This document shows positions 1 to 8,581 of a stretch of DNA of 64,000 nucleotides, piece by piece. A program made the translations under genes and the position numbers. The stretch's first letter is position 1; every line of letters starts with the position of its first letter. The DNA is from CAYNVQ01 sp964400735 (lineage in GTDB: Bacteria; Acidobacteriota; Aminicenantia; Aminicenantales; Aminicenantaceae), in the NCBI GenBank assembly GCA_964400735.1, contig CAYNVQ010000010.1, positions 121,063 through 185,062 on the forward strand, read 5' to 3'. The notes under the pieces are model-generated. The model searched no databases. It was not told where the DNA came from and worked only from the letters and a program-made list of their open reading frames with translations.

Positions 1-543
1 TTCAAGGACCAGTCCTTTAACCTTGTGGCTAGCCTGGATTATCTCGAGCATCTGGAAAACGACAATTTATGCCTCGAAGAAATCCGCCGCGTATTGAAAA
101 AAAACGGACGTTTGGTTCTTGCTACACCTCAGACCGGAAGGTTCTTTATCCTTCACAAATTGAGGTCTCTGATGGGACTCAAACTTGAATTCTATGGGCA
201 CAAAAGAGAGGGGTACAGATTAGATACGCTTCAAAGGAAACTAAAAAGAGCGGGGTTTGTCGTTCTCTACCATAAGAGCTTTTCCCGCTTCGTCACGGAG
301 TTTATGGAGCTGATTTTGAATTTTCTCTACATCAAAGTCTTCCGCGCAAACATCCCGTCGGGATTGAGGGATGGGAACATCCGGCCAACCAACGCCGAGG
401 AATTTCATGATAAGAAAAAAACGTTCCGGCTGTACTCCATCCTTTACCCTATGGTGTGGGCTATTTCCCGAATGGATAAAGCCCTATTTTTCCTTAAAGG
501 CTATGGACTGATGATATGGGCCCAGCGATCAGAAGATAATTGA
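1..543 (+). CDS. SAM-dependent methyltransferase, C-terminal part
   Basis: The frame is open from the first base, so the start lies outside the window. The first residues carry a motif of the type D-x-S-F-N-L-V ... D-Y-L-E-H-L-E, which matches motif II/III of class I type-11 methyltransferases (the loop after the SAM-binding strand). It is followed by an E-I-x-R-V-L-K-x-x-G-x-L-V-L-A-T-P segment, which is strand 5 of the same fold. Substrate is unknown. This subgroup often modifies sugars or lipids in envelope gene clusters, but nothing here proves that. The next gene starts 36 bp downstream on the same strand. Confidence 0.8.
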   Translation, partial: FKDQSFNLVASLDYLEHLENDNLCLEEIRRVLKKNGRLVLATPQTGRFFILHKLRSLMGLKLEFYGHKREGYRLDTLQRKLKRAGFVVLYHKSFSRFVTEFMELILNFLYIKVFRANIPSGLRDGNIRPTNAEEFHDKKKTFRLYSILYPMVWAISRMDKALFFLKGYGLMIWAQRSEDN

Positions 544-578
544 TGAGCTGAACGCAGCCTGGCTCGAAAAGCTGGAGA

Positions 579-2048
579 ATGGAAACAAGAAAAAAGGCCG
601 GACTTATTTTGGGTCCATCTTTTTTTCTTCTGGCCTATTTTCTGCCTCTTCTTCCCGACAATCCGAAAGCACACGATCTATTAGCCGTCTTTCTTCTCGT
701 TGTGATATGGTGGGTAACCGAATGCATTCCCATCCCGATCACAGCCCTACTTATCCCCGTCTTCCTTACTGTCTTCCGCATCTGCTCGGTCACAGAAGCT
801 TTTGCTCCCTTTTCCAATCCTATCATTATGCTTTTTCTCGGAAGCTTCGTTTTAGCTCGCGGTATGTGCGTTCACGGTCTGGACCAAAGGCTGGCTCTTT
901 CCGTTCTCTCTTTTAGAGCCATCGAAAACAAAAAAACGCGAATTCTTTTCTCTTTGGGGCTGGTCAGTCTGTTTCTTTCCTTATGGATAAGCAACACCGC
1001 CACCACAGCCATGATGTACCCAATAGCACTGGGGTTTTTCGAATCCGTTTCCAACGACAAAGACAATAAAAAAGGCTCCCCCTTCAGTGTCATTCTTCTC
1101 CTGACTTTAGCTTATTCCGCCTCGATCGGCGGAATCGGCACGCCTATAGGCAGTCCCCCCAATCTTATCGCCATCGGAATGCTGGAAAAGCTGGCCAACT
1201 ATCGGGTGACCTTCTTCCAATGGATGGTTATCGGATTCCTTATCTTGATCCCCATGTATCTGGTGCTGTTTATCTTAATGAGATGGAAACTGAAAAGGGA
1301 AAAAATCGATGCAGTCAAAGAAACCATCGCTTTTTCCTCCACCAGGAGAATCGATGCCCCCCTCTCCAAGGCCCAGAAAAACGTCCTGTTCGCTTTTTCC
1401 ATCACGGTGTTTCTATGGGTTTTCCCCGGATTCATCTCTCTTTTTTGGGGCAGGGAAGCTCCCTTGAGCCTCTGGCTTCATGCCCACTTCCCCGAATCAG
1501 TGGCGGCTGTGATCGGGGCAGCTTTGCTCTTTTTTATCCCGATCAATCTCAAGCGGGGCGAATTCACTCTTTCTCTGAAAGATGGACTCCGTATCGATTG
1601 GGGAACTCTTCTTCTTTTTGGAGGGGGACTCTCCCTTGGATTCCAGATGTTTGAGACGGGCCTGGCCGATTCCATCGGAAGATTTTTTATTTCTCTGGGA
1701 GGCGACTCGGCCGGATTGACGCTTATCACGCTGCTGTCTGTCACTCTCAGTGTATTTCTCACTGAACTGACTTCGAATACGGCATCGGCGAATATGCTGA
1801 TTCCAATCATCATCGCCATTTCCCATGCAGCTTCCATCAATCCCCTTCCTCCCGTTCTTGGCAGCGCCATTGGATGCAGCTTTGCTTTCATGCTCCCTGT
1901 GGCCACGCCCCCCAACGCCATCGTCTATGGATCCGGAATGATCCCTCTAACACAGATGATGAAAACCGGACTCTGGATGAATATATCTGGTATCCTTTTG
2001 ATCTGGTCTGTTATCCAATTTCTTGCCCCGGCCCTTGGTCTTTTCTAA
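579..2048 (+). CDS. DASS/SLC13 family sodium:anion symporter
   Basis: This is a 489-residue polytopic inner-membrane protein. Two S-N-T signatures, at about residues 138-140 and 399-401, each followed by a hydrophobic helix, are the substrate- and sodium-binding hairpin tips of the divalent anion:sodium symporter family. The segment G-T-P-I-G-S-P-P-N after the first and V-A-T-P-P-N-A after the second also fit. Length is normal for the family (450-500). Likely substrates are dicarboxylates (succinate, malate) or other di-anions such as sulfate. The sequence alone does not decide between them. Confidence 0.9.
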   Translation: METRKKAGLILGPSFFLLAYFLPLLPDNPKAHDLLAVFLLVVIWWVTECIPIPITALLIPVFLTVFRICSVTEAFAPFSNPIIMLFLGSFVLARGMCVHGLDQRLALSVLSFRAIENKKTRILFSLGLVSLFLSLWISNTATTAMMYPIALGFFESVSNDKDNKKGSPFSVILLLTLAYSASIGGIGTPIGSPPNLIAIGMLEKLANYRVTFFQWMVIGFLILIPMYLVLFILMRWKLKREKIDAVKETIAFSSTRRIDAPLSKAQKNVLFAFSITVFLWVFPGFISLFWGREAPLSLWLHAHFPESVAAVIGAALLFFIPINLKRGEFTLSLKDGLRIDWGTLLLFGGGLSLGFQMFETGLADSIGRFFISLGGDSAGLTLITLLSVTLSVFLTELTSNTASANMLIPIIIAISHAASINPLPPVLGSAIGCSFAFMLPVATPPNAIVYGSGMIPLTQMMKTGLWMNISGILLIWSVIQFLAPALGLF

Positions 2049-2229
2049 CCTGGGAACTTTCAGCCGAAAAAACATTCGGGAAGCTTCAACACAAGCAGGA
2101 GGGCTGCTGTATATGCGGCTGAGAAGAGCGTGCGGTGACCGTTTGCCGTGAATCCTTCAGAATCGGAAAGCGTGTTTGGACAGAGTTTCGATCATGCACC
2201 AGAGGTGCTTACCTGTTCCATTTATAGTT

Positions 2230-2258
2230 TTGTCCGGCATGTTATCTTCTGTTATAAT
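2230..2258 (+). promoter_or_regulatory. sigma70-like promoter overlapping the next start codon
   Basis: TTGTCC at 2230-2235 is followed by a 17-base spacer and a perfect TATAAT at 2253-2258. The expected transcription start is near 2265, which is at or after the first ATG of the downstream gene (2261). The transcript would be leaderless or start translation at the ATG at 2267. Confidence 0.65.
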
Positions 2259-2260
2259 GA

Positions 2261-2656
2261 ATGGAAATGAAGGTTTACCTGGGTGAAGGAGTGCGGCGGC
2301 TTCTTGCGGCCCAAAAGCTTATTTTCACCTCGACACACTCGGACGGAATGCTTCTCGGCCACAGAAGGGGAGATTTATTCTTCGTGGAAAACATCCTTTC
2401 TTCCCCTTCCGGTTTCTCTCGCACCCTTCGAAAATATTTCAGCCTCAGCCAGATTCTGAACCACCAAATCCTTGGATTTTATTCTTTTCGAACAAACGAA
2501 AACAAGATAAAAAAGCTTTTGTGTCCTCTCGCTTGCGGGAAAATTTTTTTGCGGTTGGACCTTGGGGAAAACGGTCAGTTGGACATCAAGCCTTTTATCA
2601 TCGAATACGATAAGGTTTTTTTCCTCTCTCCCCTGGAGCTGAAATCCAACCCCTGA
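2261..2656 (+). CDS. Unknown 131-residue protein, MPN-like
   Basis: No firm family is recognised. The pattern G-M-L-L-G-H-R-R-G-D-L-F-F-V-E at about residues 29-43, followed by I-L-G-F-Y-S-F-R near 71-78, resembles the beta-strand core of MPN/JAB proteins. The metal-binding H-x-H and Asp of active JAMM proteases are absent, so if the fold is right it is a non-catalytic version. No signal peptide or membrane segment is seen. It ends 11 bp before the AMMECR1 gene and is probably co-transcribed with it. A promoter overlaps the start, so ATG 2267 is an alternative start. Confidence 0.6.
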   Translation: MEMKVYLGEGVRRLLAAQKLIFTSTHSDGMLLGHRRGDLFFVENILSSPSGFSRTLRKYFSLSQILNHQILGFYSFRTNENKIKKLLCPLACGKIFLRLDLGENGQLDIKPFIIEYDKVFFLSPLELKSNP

Positions 2657-2667
2657 AGGAAACGGCC

Positions 2668-3213
2668 ATGGATAACGCTTTGACAAAGGAACAGCAAGAT
2701 TTTTTGCTTTCTCTGGCACGCAAGGCTATTACCCACTACCTGGAGAAGGGAACACCGCCTGATATAGAAACCGAGGATAAGGAATTAAAAAAGAAAAGAG
2801 GGGCATTCGTCACCCTCAAAGTCGAGGGCCAGCTCAGGGGATGCATCGGCTACCCTCTTCCTTTTAAACCCTTGTATGAAACCATCATCGATGCGGCGAT
2901 TTCTGCCGCTACCAAAGATTTCCGGTTTCCTTCCCTAGAGCTCAAAGAACTTTCGAATACTGAGATCGAAATCTCCCTGCTCAGCCTTCCCCGCCCTATC
3001 CACAACATCTCAGAAATCGTTGTCGGCAGGCACGGAATCATCGTCAGCAAGGGTCCCCATAAGGGTCTTCTCCTTCCGCAAGTCCCTCTCGAGTGGGACT
3101 GGGACCTGGAAACCTACCTGAATCACGGGTGTCTCAAGGCAGGGCTGGAAGAGGATGCCTGGAGAAAGGGTGCCCATATCGAGATTTTTTCAGCTCAGGT
3201 TTTTTCAGAATAA
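2668..3213 (+). CDS. amrA: AMMECR1 family protein (AmmA)
   Basis: The 181-residue protein carries the AMMECR1 hallmark R-G-C-I-G at about residues 51-55, preceded by G-A-F-V-T-L. The later segment L-L-P-Q-V-P-x-E-W-x-W and C-L-K-A-G-L are also typical. Bacterial members belong to the AmmeMemoRadiSam set together with Memo and a radical SAM enzyme. Neither partner is visible here. The biochemical role of the family is not settled. The ATG at 2668 has a GAAGG-type ribosome site about ten bases upstream. Confidence 0.9.
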   Translation: MDNALTKEQQDFLLSLARKAITHYLEKGTPPDIETEDKELKKKRGAFVTLKVEGQLRGCIGYPLPFKPLYETIIDAAISAATKDFRFPSLELKELSNTEIEISLLSLPRPIHNISEIVVGRHGIIVSKGPHKGLLLPQVPLEWDWDLETYLNHGCLKAGLEEDAWRKGAHIEIFSAQVFSE

Positions 3214-3222
3214 AGGGCGGAT

Positions 3223-3972
3223 CTAATCCTTGAATTTTTTGCTGGCCAGCAGCTCTCTGGCAACTTCCTTGTTTTCCTCGACAGCGACCGTCCAACGGTC
3301 ATCCGAAGGCAGATTCAGAACGAACTGCAGCTGCTCTCTTGCCTTTTCCTTCTCCTTCATGTCCAGATAGGTTTCGGCCAAATAGATGCGGGTGACCGCA
3401 TCGTTCGGCCCATATTCTAACGACTTCAGCAAATGTTCCAGCGATTTGTCTTTGCTTCCTCCTGCAAACCCGGGGAGTTTGAAATAGACACGGCCCAAAA
3501 CGCGATCTGCTCCTCCCTCCTCATACGATCGATCCAGCTCGATCACTTTGTTCATGGCATTCTTGATGGGCTTGACCAAAAACAGGCTTTTCAGAACGCC
3601 CCTTGTTTCTCCGTACTTCCCGTTGTTCACCCCGAGCCAGTAGTGCCCATCCGGTTTTTCGGGTTCAGATTCCACAGCCTTTTCAGCATAATAGACGCCC
3701 CGTGAGAAAATGGCCTTCTTCTCCTTCTTGTTCGGTGTGTGCTCTCCTATATAATACAGGATCCTGGATGCTCTCCACGAAGCTTCATAGCTTCCTCCGG
3801 TCATGCCGAGCGCTTTGAGCAACAGCGATTCCACCTCTTTGGCCGTTTCCATATCCTTCATCTGGTTGAAAAGCTCATCCGCACGAGTGATCATCTCATT
3901 TGCATCCTGAGAAAACAAAGAGACCGCAAAACATAAGACGGCCAGAAAGATCACAATTCCTTTTGCTTTCAT
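3223..3972 (-). CDS. Secreted TPR-repeat protein
   Basis: 249 residues with a Sec signal peptide (K-A-K-G then a hydrophobic stretch ending F-S-Q-D-A). The rest is helical, with several degenerate TPR units such as Y-A-E-K-A-V-E-S-E-P-E-K-P-D-G-H-Y-W and A-V-T-R-I-Y-L-A-E-T-Y-L-D-M. It is probably a periplasmic scaffold; the partner is unknown. The start has a clear AAGGAG site (the opposite strand reads CTCCTT next to the ATG) and a good promoter at 3996-4024. It converges with the AMMECR1 gene. Confidence 0.8.
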   Translation of the reverse strand: MKAKGIVIFLAVLCFAVSLFSQDANEMITRADELFNQMKDMETAKEVESLLLKALGMTGGSYEASWRASRILYYIGEHTPNKKEKKAIFSRGVYYAEKAVESEPEKPDGHYWLGVNNGKYGETRGVLKSLFLVKPIKNAMNKVIELDRSYEEGGADRVLGRVYFKLPGFAGGSKDKSLEHLLKSLEYGPNDAVTRIYLAETYLDMKEKEKAREQLQFVLNLPSDDRWTVAVEENKEVARELLASKKFKD

Positions 3973-3995
3973 TTATCTCTCCTTTTTTGCGTGTA

Positions 3996-4024
3996 TTTAT
4001 ACCATAAAAAAATCGTCAGAACAA
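3996..4024 (-). promoter_or_regulatory. Promoter of the TPR gene
   Basis: On the minus strand TTGTTC (4019-4024) is followed by 17 bases and TATAAA (3996-4001), about 25 bases upstream of the TPR gene start. Spacing is optimal for the housekeeping sigma factor. Confidence 0.6.
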
Positions 4025-4121
4025 TTGAAAATGAAGCCAGGTTACCATCTCCAAAACAGCGACGAAAAAACAATCGGAGAAGTCCCTACTCCTGATTCTA
4101 TTCAATTCTTTTCGAATCCCA

Positions 4122-4823
4122 TTAATTCTCGATAGATCGGAAATAGCCATCCGCCCGTCTGTCTAAATCGACAAGAGCGGCTTGGACCTGCTGGGTCTTT
4201 TTCTCGAAATCTTCCTTGGATAAACCCGATCCGACAGCGATTGGCTCTCCATAGATGGCCACAATTTTGGAAAAAGGCATGGGGATCAAAAAGCTATCCC
4301 AGCTGTCCAAGTTCTTCTTTCTCGAGCTTGAAAAAGAGAAGGGAATAAGAAAGGCCCCGGTCTCTTCGGCCAGTTTTACGGCTCCAGGCTTCAGCGCTCG
4401 ATCAGGCCCTCGGGGGCCATCCGGAACGATGATCAACTCCCCCCCTTCTTCCAACTCTCTCTTCATTTCATTCCAGGCCCTGATGATACTGTGAGAGCTG
4501 GAGCCCCTGAGTGTTTTGTATCCCCATCGAGTAATGATCTGAGCGATGATCTCCCCATCTTCGCTGGGACTCACCAGCGGCATCATCCCTCTGTGCCGGA
4601 AAAAGTAGGGGGCGTAAAAAATCCTGCCGTGCCAGATGAGAATGATCAGCGCCTTTTTCTGTCTCTTCAGTTCCTTGTACCTCTCCTCGCCTATCACCTT
4701 CGCTGGAGAGGACTTGGCCCACAACCAAAGCAGCCACTTGCCAATGACTCCAGTCAAACTCCACCGGATTTTTCGGAAGGCAGACATCGGGTCTATGATA
4801 GTAAAATTCGACGGAAAAAACAA
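4122..4823 (-). CDS. DUF374 lysophospholipid acyltransferase family protein
   Basis: 233 residues. The acyltransferase signature is altered to I-W-H-G-R-I (the catalytic-His region), followed by S-P-S-E-D-G-E-I-I, G-x-x-T-L-R-G-S-S and V-P-D-G-P-R-G-P, which is the DUF374 form of the PlsC/LpxL fold. Family members are membrane-associated acyltransferases, sometimes placed near lipid A or surface-lipid genes. The start chosen is a TTG at 4823 with a GAGGAT ribosome site. An in-frame ATG at 4787 has no visible site. Confidence 0.85.
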   Translation of the reverse strand: MFFPSNFTIIDPMSAFRKIRWSLTGVIGKWLLWLWAKSSPAKVIGEERYKELKRQKKALIILIWHGRIFYAPYFFRHRGMMPLVSPSEDGEIIAQIITRWGYKTLRGSSSHSIIRAWNEMKRELEEGGELIIVPDGPRGPDRALKPGAVKLAEETGAFLIPFSFSSSRKKNLDSWDSFLIPMPFSKIVAIYGEPIAVGSGLSKEDFEKKTQQVQAALVDLDRRADGYFRSIEN

Positions 4824-5232
4824 AAGGAAGTATCCTCAAAACTCTTATCAAGGACGAGAGCACCGGTGGATATTTGAGCGACATTGGAAGATTTAGCCTT
4901 TACGAATCAAAGTTGGAGGGAATCCGACGGAGTCGGACGGTGAGTATGTATTGGGCACGACGAGACAGAAGTTGTGGGTTCAGGATTAACACGAAATAAA
5001 GTTCCAGTGGTCTGAAGTGATCAGGCGGAGTTACGGAACCGCCGACAAGTTTGATGAGGAAATGGCGTTAAAAATCTGACTGGAGTCAAAATATCCATCA
5101 GTGCTCTCCAAAGAACTCCGTTTCATAAGCCATCCCATTTTTAGGGATGTTTCAAGCACAGAAGGAGCCTTGGCTTTTCGCGCCATTTCCACTGATTGAG
5201 TATTTATACAGATACCCTCACCGCTAAATCAG
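4824..5232. other. Intergenic stretch, no gene seen
   Basis: About 400 bases between two minus-strand genes. Open frames here are short and have no recognisable protein pattern. No tRNA, strong hairpin or repeat is visible. Confidence 0.5.
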
Positions 5233-6639
5233 CTATCGCTCAGCGGAATCCCGCCTGCATCCATCGATGAGCAGGCCGGCAAGAAATCCCACCAGACTGA
5301 GGGTTACTCCATAAGGAACCGAATAGGGCCATTTCGGCCATCCGTTCGCTAGAATTCCAATTTCGGATAAGAAGCCGATAAACGCAAAGCTGCCGCCCAG
5401 TACAAGGCTCAATAATCCCGCTGCAGGGCATTTTTTTTTCAGGAAAATCATGGAAATCCCGGGGACGAAGAATCCCTCGGCCATTATCTCCGAGGCCAGG
5501 CCAAGAGTCTTTAAAATATCCTGGAACAACAAAGCCACCATGAAGGCCGCCGCCGTAATAACCACAGTAGAGATTCGGCTTATAGCCACCATATGCTCCT
5601 CTCTATTTTTGGGAATGAGTTGGAAATAAACATCTTGGGTAAAGGAAAGGGCTCCTGTATTGATGGCCGTGTCCATGGTGGACATGATGGCCGCCATAAC
5701 TGAAATGAACAGGATTCCGCCTAGGAACACACCGGCTTTGGAGACAATAATCGAGGAAAGAACCGAACTCCCGGCCTCGTCACGGAGCACATTGGGCAGG
5801 GACAAAAGGCCTATAGCCACGATAAGCCCGTAGAGAATGGACAAAGTGCCCGCCGCTGCCAAAAGTCCCTGTCGGGCTTTACGGACTGTCCCGGCGGCCT
5901 GAATCCTCTGCCACGCAATCGGAGAAACGAGCCAGGCCAGAACAAAAGAAAAGGCGATCAGTGCATTTCTTTTACCATCTGAAAAAAAGAAAAAATATTC
6001 GGGTTTCTGCCCCAATCGGGCGGCCTGGGAAACATCCTGTATTCCTGTGGAGTGTTGCAAAAAAAGGAAAAGGCCGAAGATTCCCGCTGCCAGCAGAAAA
6101 AATTGAAGCCCATCCGTGAAAACGACGGCACGAAATCCGCCGAATACCGAATAGACCAGAACGACAGCTGTTCCTACCGCCAAACAAGCAAAATAAGACG
6201 TATGGAGAAAGCCCTGAAGGAATTTCCCCAAGGCCACCATCTGGGATGATGCAAGAAGAATCATGTACCCAACGATCAACAAGGACGCCAGGTGACGCAC
6301 GAGGCGGCCATAACGTCTTTCTACCAGATCTGGTAAGGTCAGGATGGGCAGCTCCCGTATCGGACGGGCGAGAAAAAACATGAAAAAAAGAACGGTCAAG
6401 ACAGCCGGCACACCCATCACCCAAAAGGAGCTGATTCCTTTGACATAAGCTTCATCCACAGATACAAGAATCGAAGTGGCTCCAATCCAAGAGGCGGTAA
6501 GGGAGACAAAAACCCATAGAGCGGAAAGACCGCGTGAGGCAAGAAAAAAATCTTCAAGGCTTCCCATCCTCTTTGAAAAAGCCAATCCGATTCCAAGAAG
6601 CAGCACAAAATAAGCGGTCAGAAAAAGAACGTAGGTCAT
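5233..6639 (-). CDS. Sodium:solute symporter (SSS) family transporter
   Basis: About 468 residues and roughly 13 membrane helices. It has the N-terminal F-S-K-R-x-x-S-L-E-D-F-F-L-A-S-R-G-L segment and the A-S-W-I-G-A-T-S motif of helix 2, both typical of the SSS (SLC5-like) family. The conserved V-Y-S-x-F-G-G-F-R-A-V-V-F-T-D-G-x-Q segment is in mid-protein. Substrate (sugar, amino acid, proline or other) cannot be read from the sequence. An upstream TTG at 6696 would add 19 residues. The ATG at 6639 matches the usual family start. Divergent from the LolA-like gene. Confidence 0.88.
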   Translation of the reverse strand: MTYVLFLTAYFVLLLGIGLAFSKRMGSLEDFFLASRGLSALWVFVSLTASWIGATSILVSVDEAYVKGISSFWVMGVPAVLTVLFFMFFLARPIRELPILTLPDLVERRYGRLVRHLASLLIVGYMILLASSQMVALGKFLQGFLHTSYFACLAVGTAVVLVYSVFGGFRAVVFTDGLQFFLLAAGIFGLFLFLQHSTGIQDVSQAARLGQKPEYFFFFSDGKRNALIAFSFVLAWLVSPIAWQRIQAAGTVRKARQGLLAAAGTLSILYGLIVAIGLLSLPNVLRDEAGSSVLSSIIVSKAGVFLGGILFISVMAAIMSTMDTAINTGALSFTQDVYFQLIPKNREEHMVAISRISTVVITAAAFMVALLFQDILKTLGLASEIMAEGFFVPGISMIFLKKKCPAAGLLSLVLGGSFAFIGFLSEIGILANGWPKWPYSVPYGVTLSLVGFLAGLLIDGCRRDSAER

Positions 6640-6739
6640 TTTACGAGAAAATATATAACAGACTGTTGGATACGGGGTCAAACGTGCAAATCCCAAAACG
6701 GTTTCCCGTGTTCCTTATATCTGTTATAATTTTAACAGC

Positions 6740-7372
6740 ATGAAGAGACTCGTTTGGCTATTTTGGCTGCCCCTGTTTTGTTTCTCCCAAACCGCCGACG
6801 ATGTCGCGCTGCGGCTGGAACGATCTCTCCGCTCCATCCAAACCCTGGAAGCGGCGTTCGAACATATTTATTACTCGGCCGTGGTTTCGACTCCCCTAGA
6901 GGAGAAGGGAAAAGTCTACTTCCAAAAACCAGATCTCATGAGATGGGAATATTTGGAGCCTGAAAACAATATATACCTCTATAAGGGTGACAAGTATCAA
7001 TGGTATTTTGTCGAGGATAATCAGCTTATGAGGGGATCCCTATCCGATGAGGGACAAGAATCTGAAATCCTGTATATCCTCACCGGCAAAAAAAATCTCC
7101 TGGACTACTATTTCGTCGAATGGAATCCCTCCCCCAGCGGAAATCTAAGCCAGAACCAGATCAAGTTGACCCCTAAGCAGGAGGATGATGAAAGTCATCT
7201 GCTCCTGGAAATAGATGAAAAAAACTGGCTTATCCAAACCATCATCTTCATTGACTGGGAGGGGAACAAAACAGAATTCCGATTCAGCCAACAAAAAGTC
7301 AATGTCCCCCTTCCCAAAAATGTATTTGAACTGAAGTTTCCTCCGGATGTGGAAATCATCCAACGTTTCTAA
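6740..7372 (+). CDS. lolA: LolA-like outer-membrane lipoprotein carrier
   Basis: 210 residues with a short signal peptide (cleavage probably after F-C-F-S). The pattern L-E-R-S-L-R-S-I-Q-T-L-E-A-A-F-E followed by G-K-V-Y-F-Q-K-P-D-L-M-R-W-E-Y-x-x-P is the classic LolA/DUF4292-like start of the half-barrel that shields lipoprotein acyl chains in the periplasm. Length matches LolA (about 205). A TATAAT at 6725-6730 lies only nine bases before the ATG, so the mRNA would have almost no leader. It sits upstream of an ECF sigma/anti-sigma pair, which suggests an envelope-linked unit. Confidence 0.85.
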   Translation: MKRLVWLFWLPLFCFSQTADDVALRLERSLRSIQTLEAAFEHIYYSAVVSTPLEEKGKVYFQKPDLMRWEYLEPENNIYLYKGDKYQWYFVEDNQLMRGSLSDEGQESEILYILTGKKNLLDYYFVEWNPSPSGNLSQNQIKLTPKQEDDESHLLLEIDEKNWLIQTIIFIDWEGNKTEFRFSQQKVNVPLPKNVFELKFPPDVEIIQRF

Positions 7373-7442
7373 CCAGGATAATTCAGGCTAAAAACCTTTG
7401 AGGCAAAAATCCGTATTAAAATCTGAGGGCTGGAAGTCCTCC

Positions 7443-8006
7443 ATGGATGAAGAAAGAGAATTAGTCAAACGAACGCTCCAAGGTGATAAGAAGGCATTCG
7501 AGATGATCTTAAACAGACACCGACAAGCTCTTTTGAACTACATCGGCCGCATGGTCGGCGACCGGGAACTCGCTCTGGATTTTACTCAAGACGTTTTTAT
7601 CAAGTCCTACTCCTCTCTTTCCACCTACCAGCCCCAATATAAATTCAGAACCTGGTTGTTCAAGATCGCGTCGAACTACATCATTGATTACTGGCGCAAG
7701 AAAAAACTGGATACCTTCTCCATGGATCGAAGCAGAACAAAGGAGAATGACCGATATCCCTTCGAGATCTCCTCCGATGATCCCCCCATTTGTGCCCAGT
7801 ATGAGGTGGCCGAGTTGAGAGAAAAAGTCGAGAGAGCCCTGAACAAACTCCCCCCCCATTTCAGGGAGCTGTTCGTCTGGAGACACATCAACCAGCTCGG
7901 TTACGAAGAGATTGCCGAGCTAAAGGGGCTGCCGGTCGGCACGGTGAAAAATAGAGTTTTCCAATCCAAAGAACTCATTCGTAAGCTTCTGGAGGAAAAA
8001 GAATGA
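7443..8006 (+). CDS. ECF RNA polymerase sigma factor (sigma-24/RpoE-like)
   Basis: 187 residues from the ATG at 7443, which has a GGAAG site. An upstream TTG at 7398 would give 202. Region 2 is clear: D-F-T-Q-D-V-F-I-K, then F-R-T-W-L-F-K-I-A-S-N-Y-I-I-D-Y-W-R-K. Region 4 ends with L-P-P-H-F-R-E-L-F-V-W-R-H and Y-E-E-I-A-E-x-x-x-x-P-V-G-T-V-K-N-R-V-F, the -35 binding helix-turn-helix. Translation is coupled to the next gene by a 4-base ATGA overlap, as expected for an ECF sigma and its anti-sigma. Confidence 0.93.
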   Translation: MDEERELVKRTLQGDKKAFEMILNRHRQALLNYIGRMVGDRELALDFTQDVFIKSYSSLSTYQPQYKFRTWLFKIASNYIIDYWRKKKLDTFSMDRSRTKENDRYPFEISSDDPPICAQYEVAELREKVERALNKLPPHFRELFVWRHINQLGYEEIAELKGLPVGTVKNRVFQSKELIRKLLEEKE

Positions 8007-8581
8007 GCTGTCTTCGTATCGATCAAATCTATCTTTTTTTAGAGGGAGCTCTCTCTCCTGAAGAAAATCTTGCTATCGAAAAACACATCTCCTCCTGTAT
8101 GAGCTGCCGCCAAGCCGTCGAAGAAAGGAGGCTGCTTATCCAGGCCTCGGAAAGCCTTCCCGTTTGGAAAACTCCCCCTGGTTTCACCCAGCACATATTG
8201 GACAGAATTTTTCAGCCGAAAACATCTCTTCGGCAATGGATCGTCACGGCTTCCATCGGTCTATCTTCGTCAGTGCTCGCTTTTTTTGCCATTTATCTTG
8301 TCTCCGGGCAAAATCTGGCAAAACTCCTTATCAACCTTAACCGTTCAGCTCTCGCTCTCTTTCAGAATGCTGTCGTCATCCTGGCCAAAACGGCTAAATT
8401 CATTTCCTCCAGTTTAGAAGTCATTTTTCAAATATTGACCGTTTTACTGAAGGGTCTGGCAAGTCTCTCTTCTCTCTTCAATCCCGAATTACAGATAATC
8501 TTCGTCATTCTTGCCGTCATCGTATCGTTTTTCTTGCTCTACGGACTCAAAAGAAAATTATTTGCTGGAGAAAAAGCATGA
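8003..8581 (+). CDS. Zinc-finger anti-sigma factor, membrane-anchored
   Basis: 192 residues. The N-terminus has a ZAS-type motif H-I-S-S-C-M-S-C (H-x3-C-x2-C) at about residues 28-35, the zinc-binding anti-sigma domain that clamps ECF sigma factors. Two hydrophobic segments follow, at about 83-105 and near the C-terminus, so it is an inner-membrane protein. It overlaps the sigma gene by 4 bases at its start and the bactofilin-like gene by 4 bases at its end, a tightly coupled three-gene unit. Confidence 0.88.
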   Translation: MSCLRIDQIYLFLEGALSPEENLAIEKHISSCMSCRQAVEERRLLIQASESLPVWKTPPGFTQHILDRIFQPKTSLRQWIVTASIGLSSSVLAFFAIYLVSGQNLAKLLINLNRSALALFQNAVVILAKTAKFISSSLEVIFQILTVLLKGLASLSSLFNPELQIIFVILAVIVSFFLLYGLKRKLFAGEKA

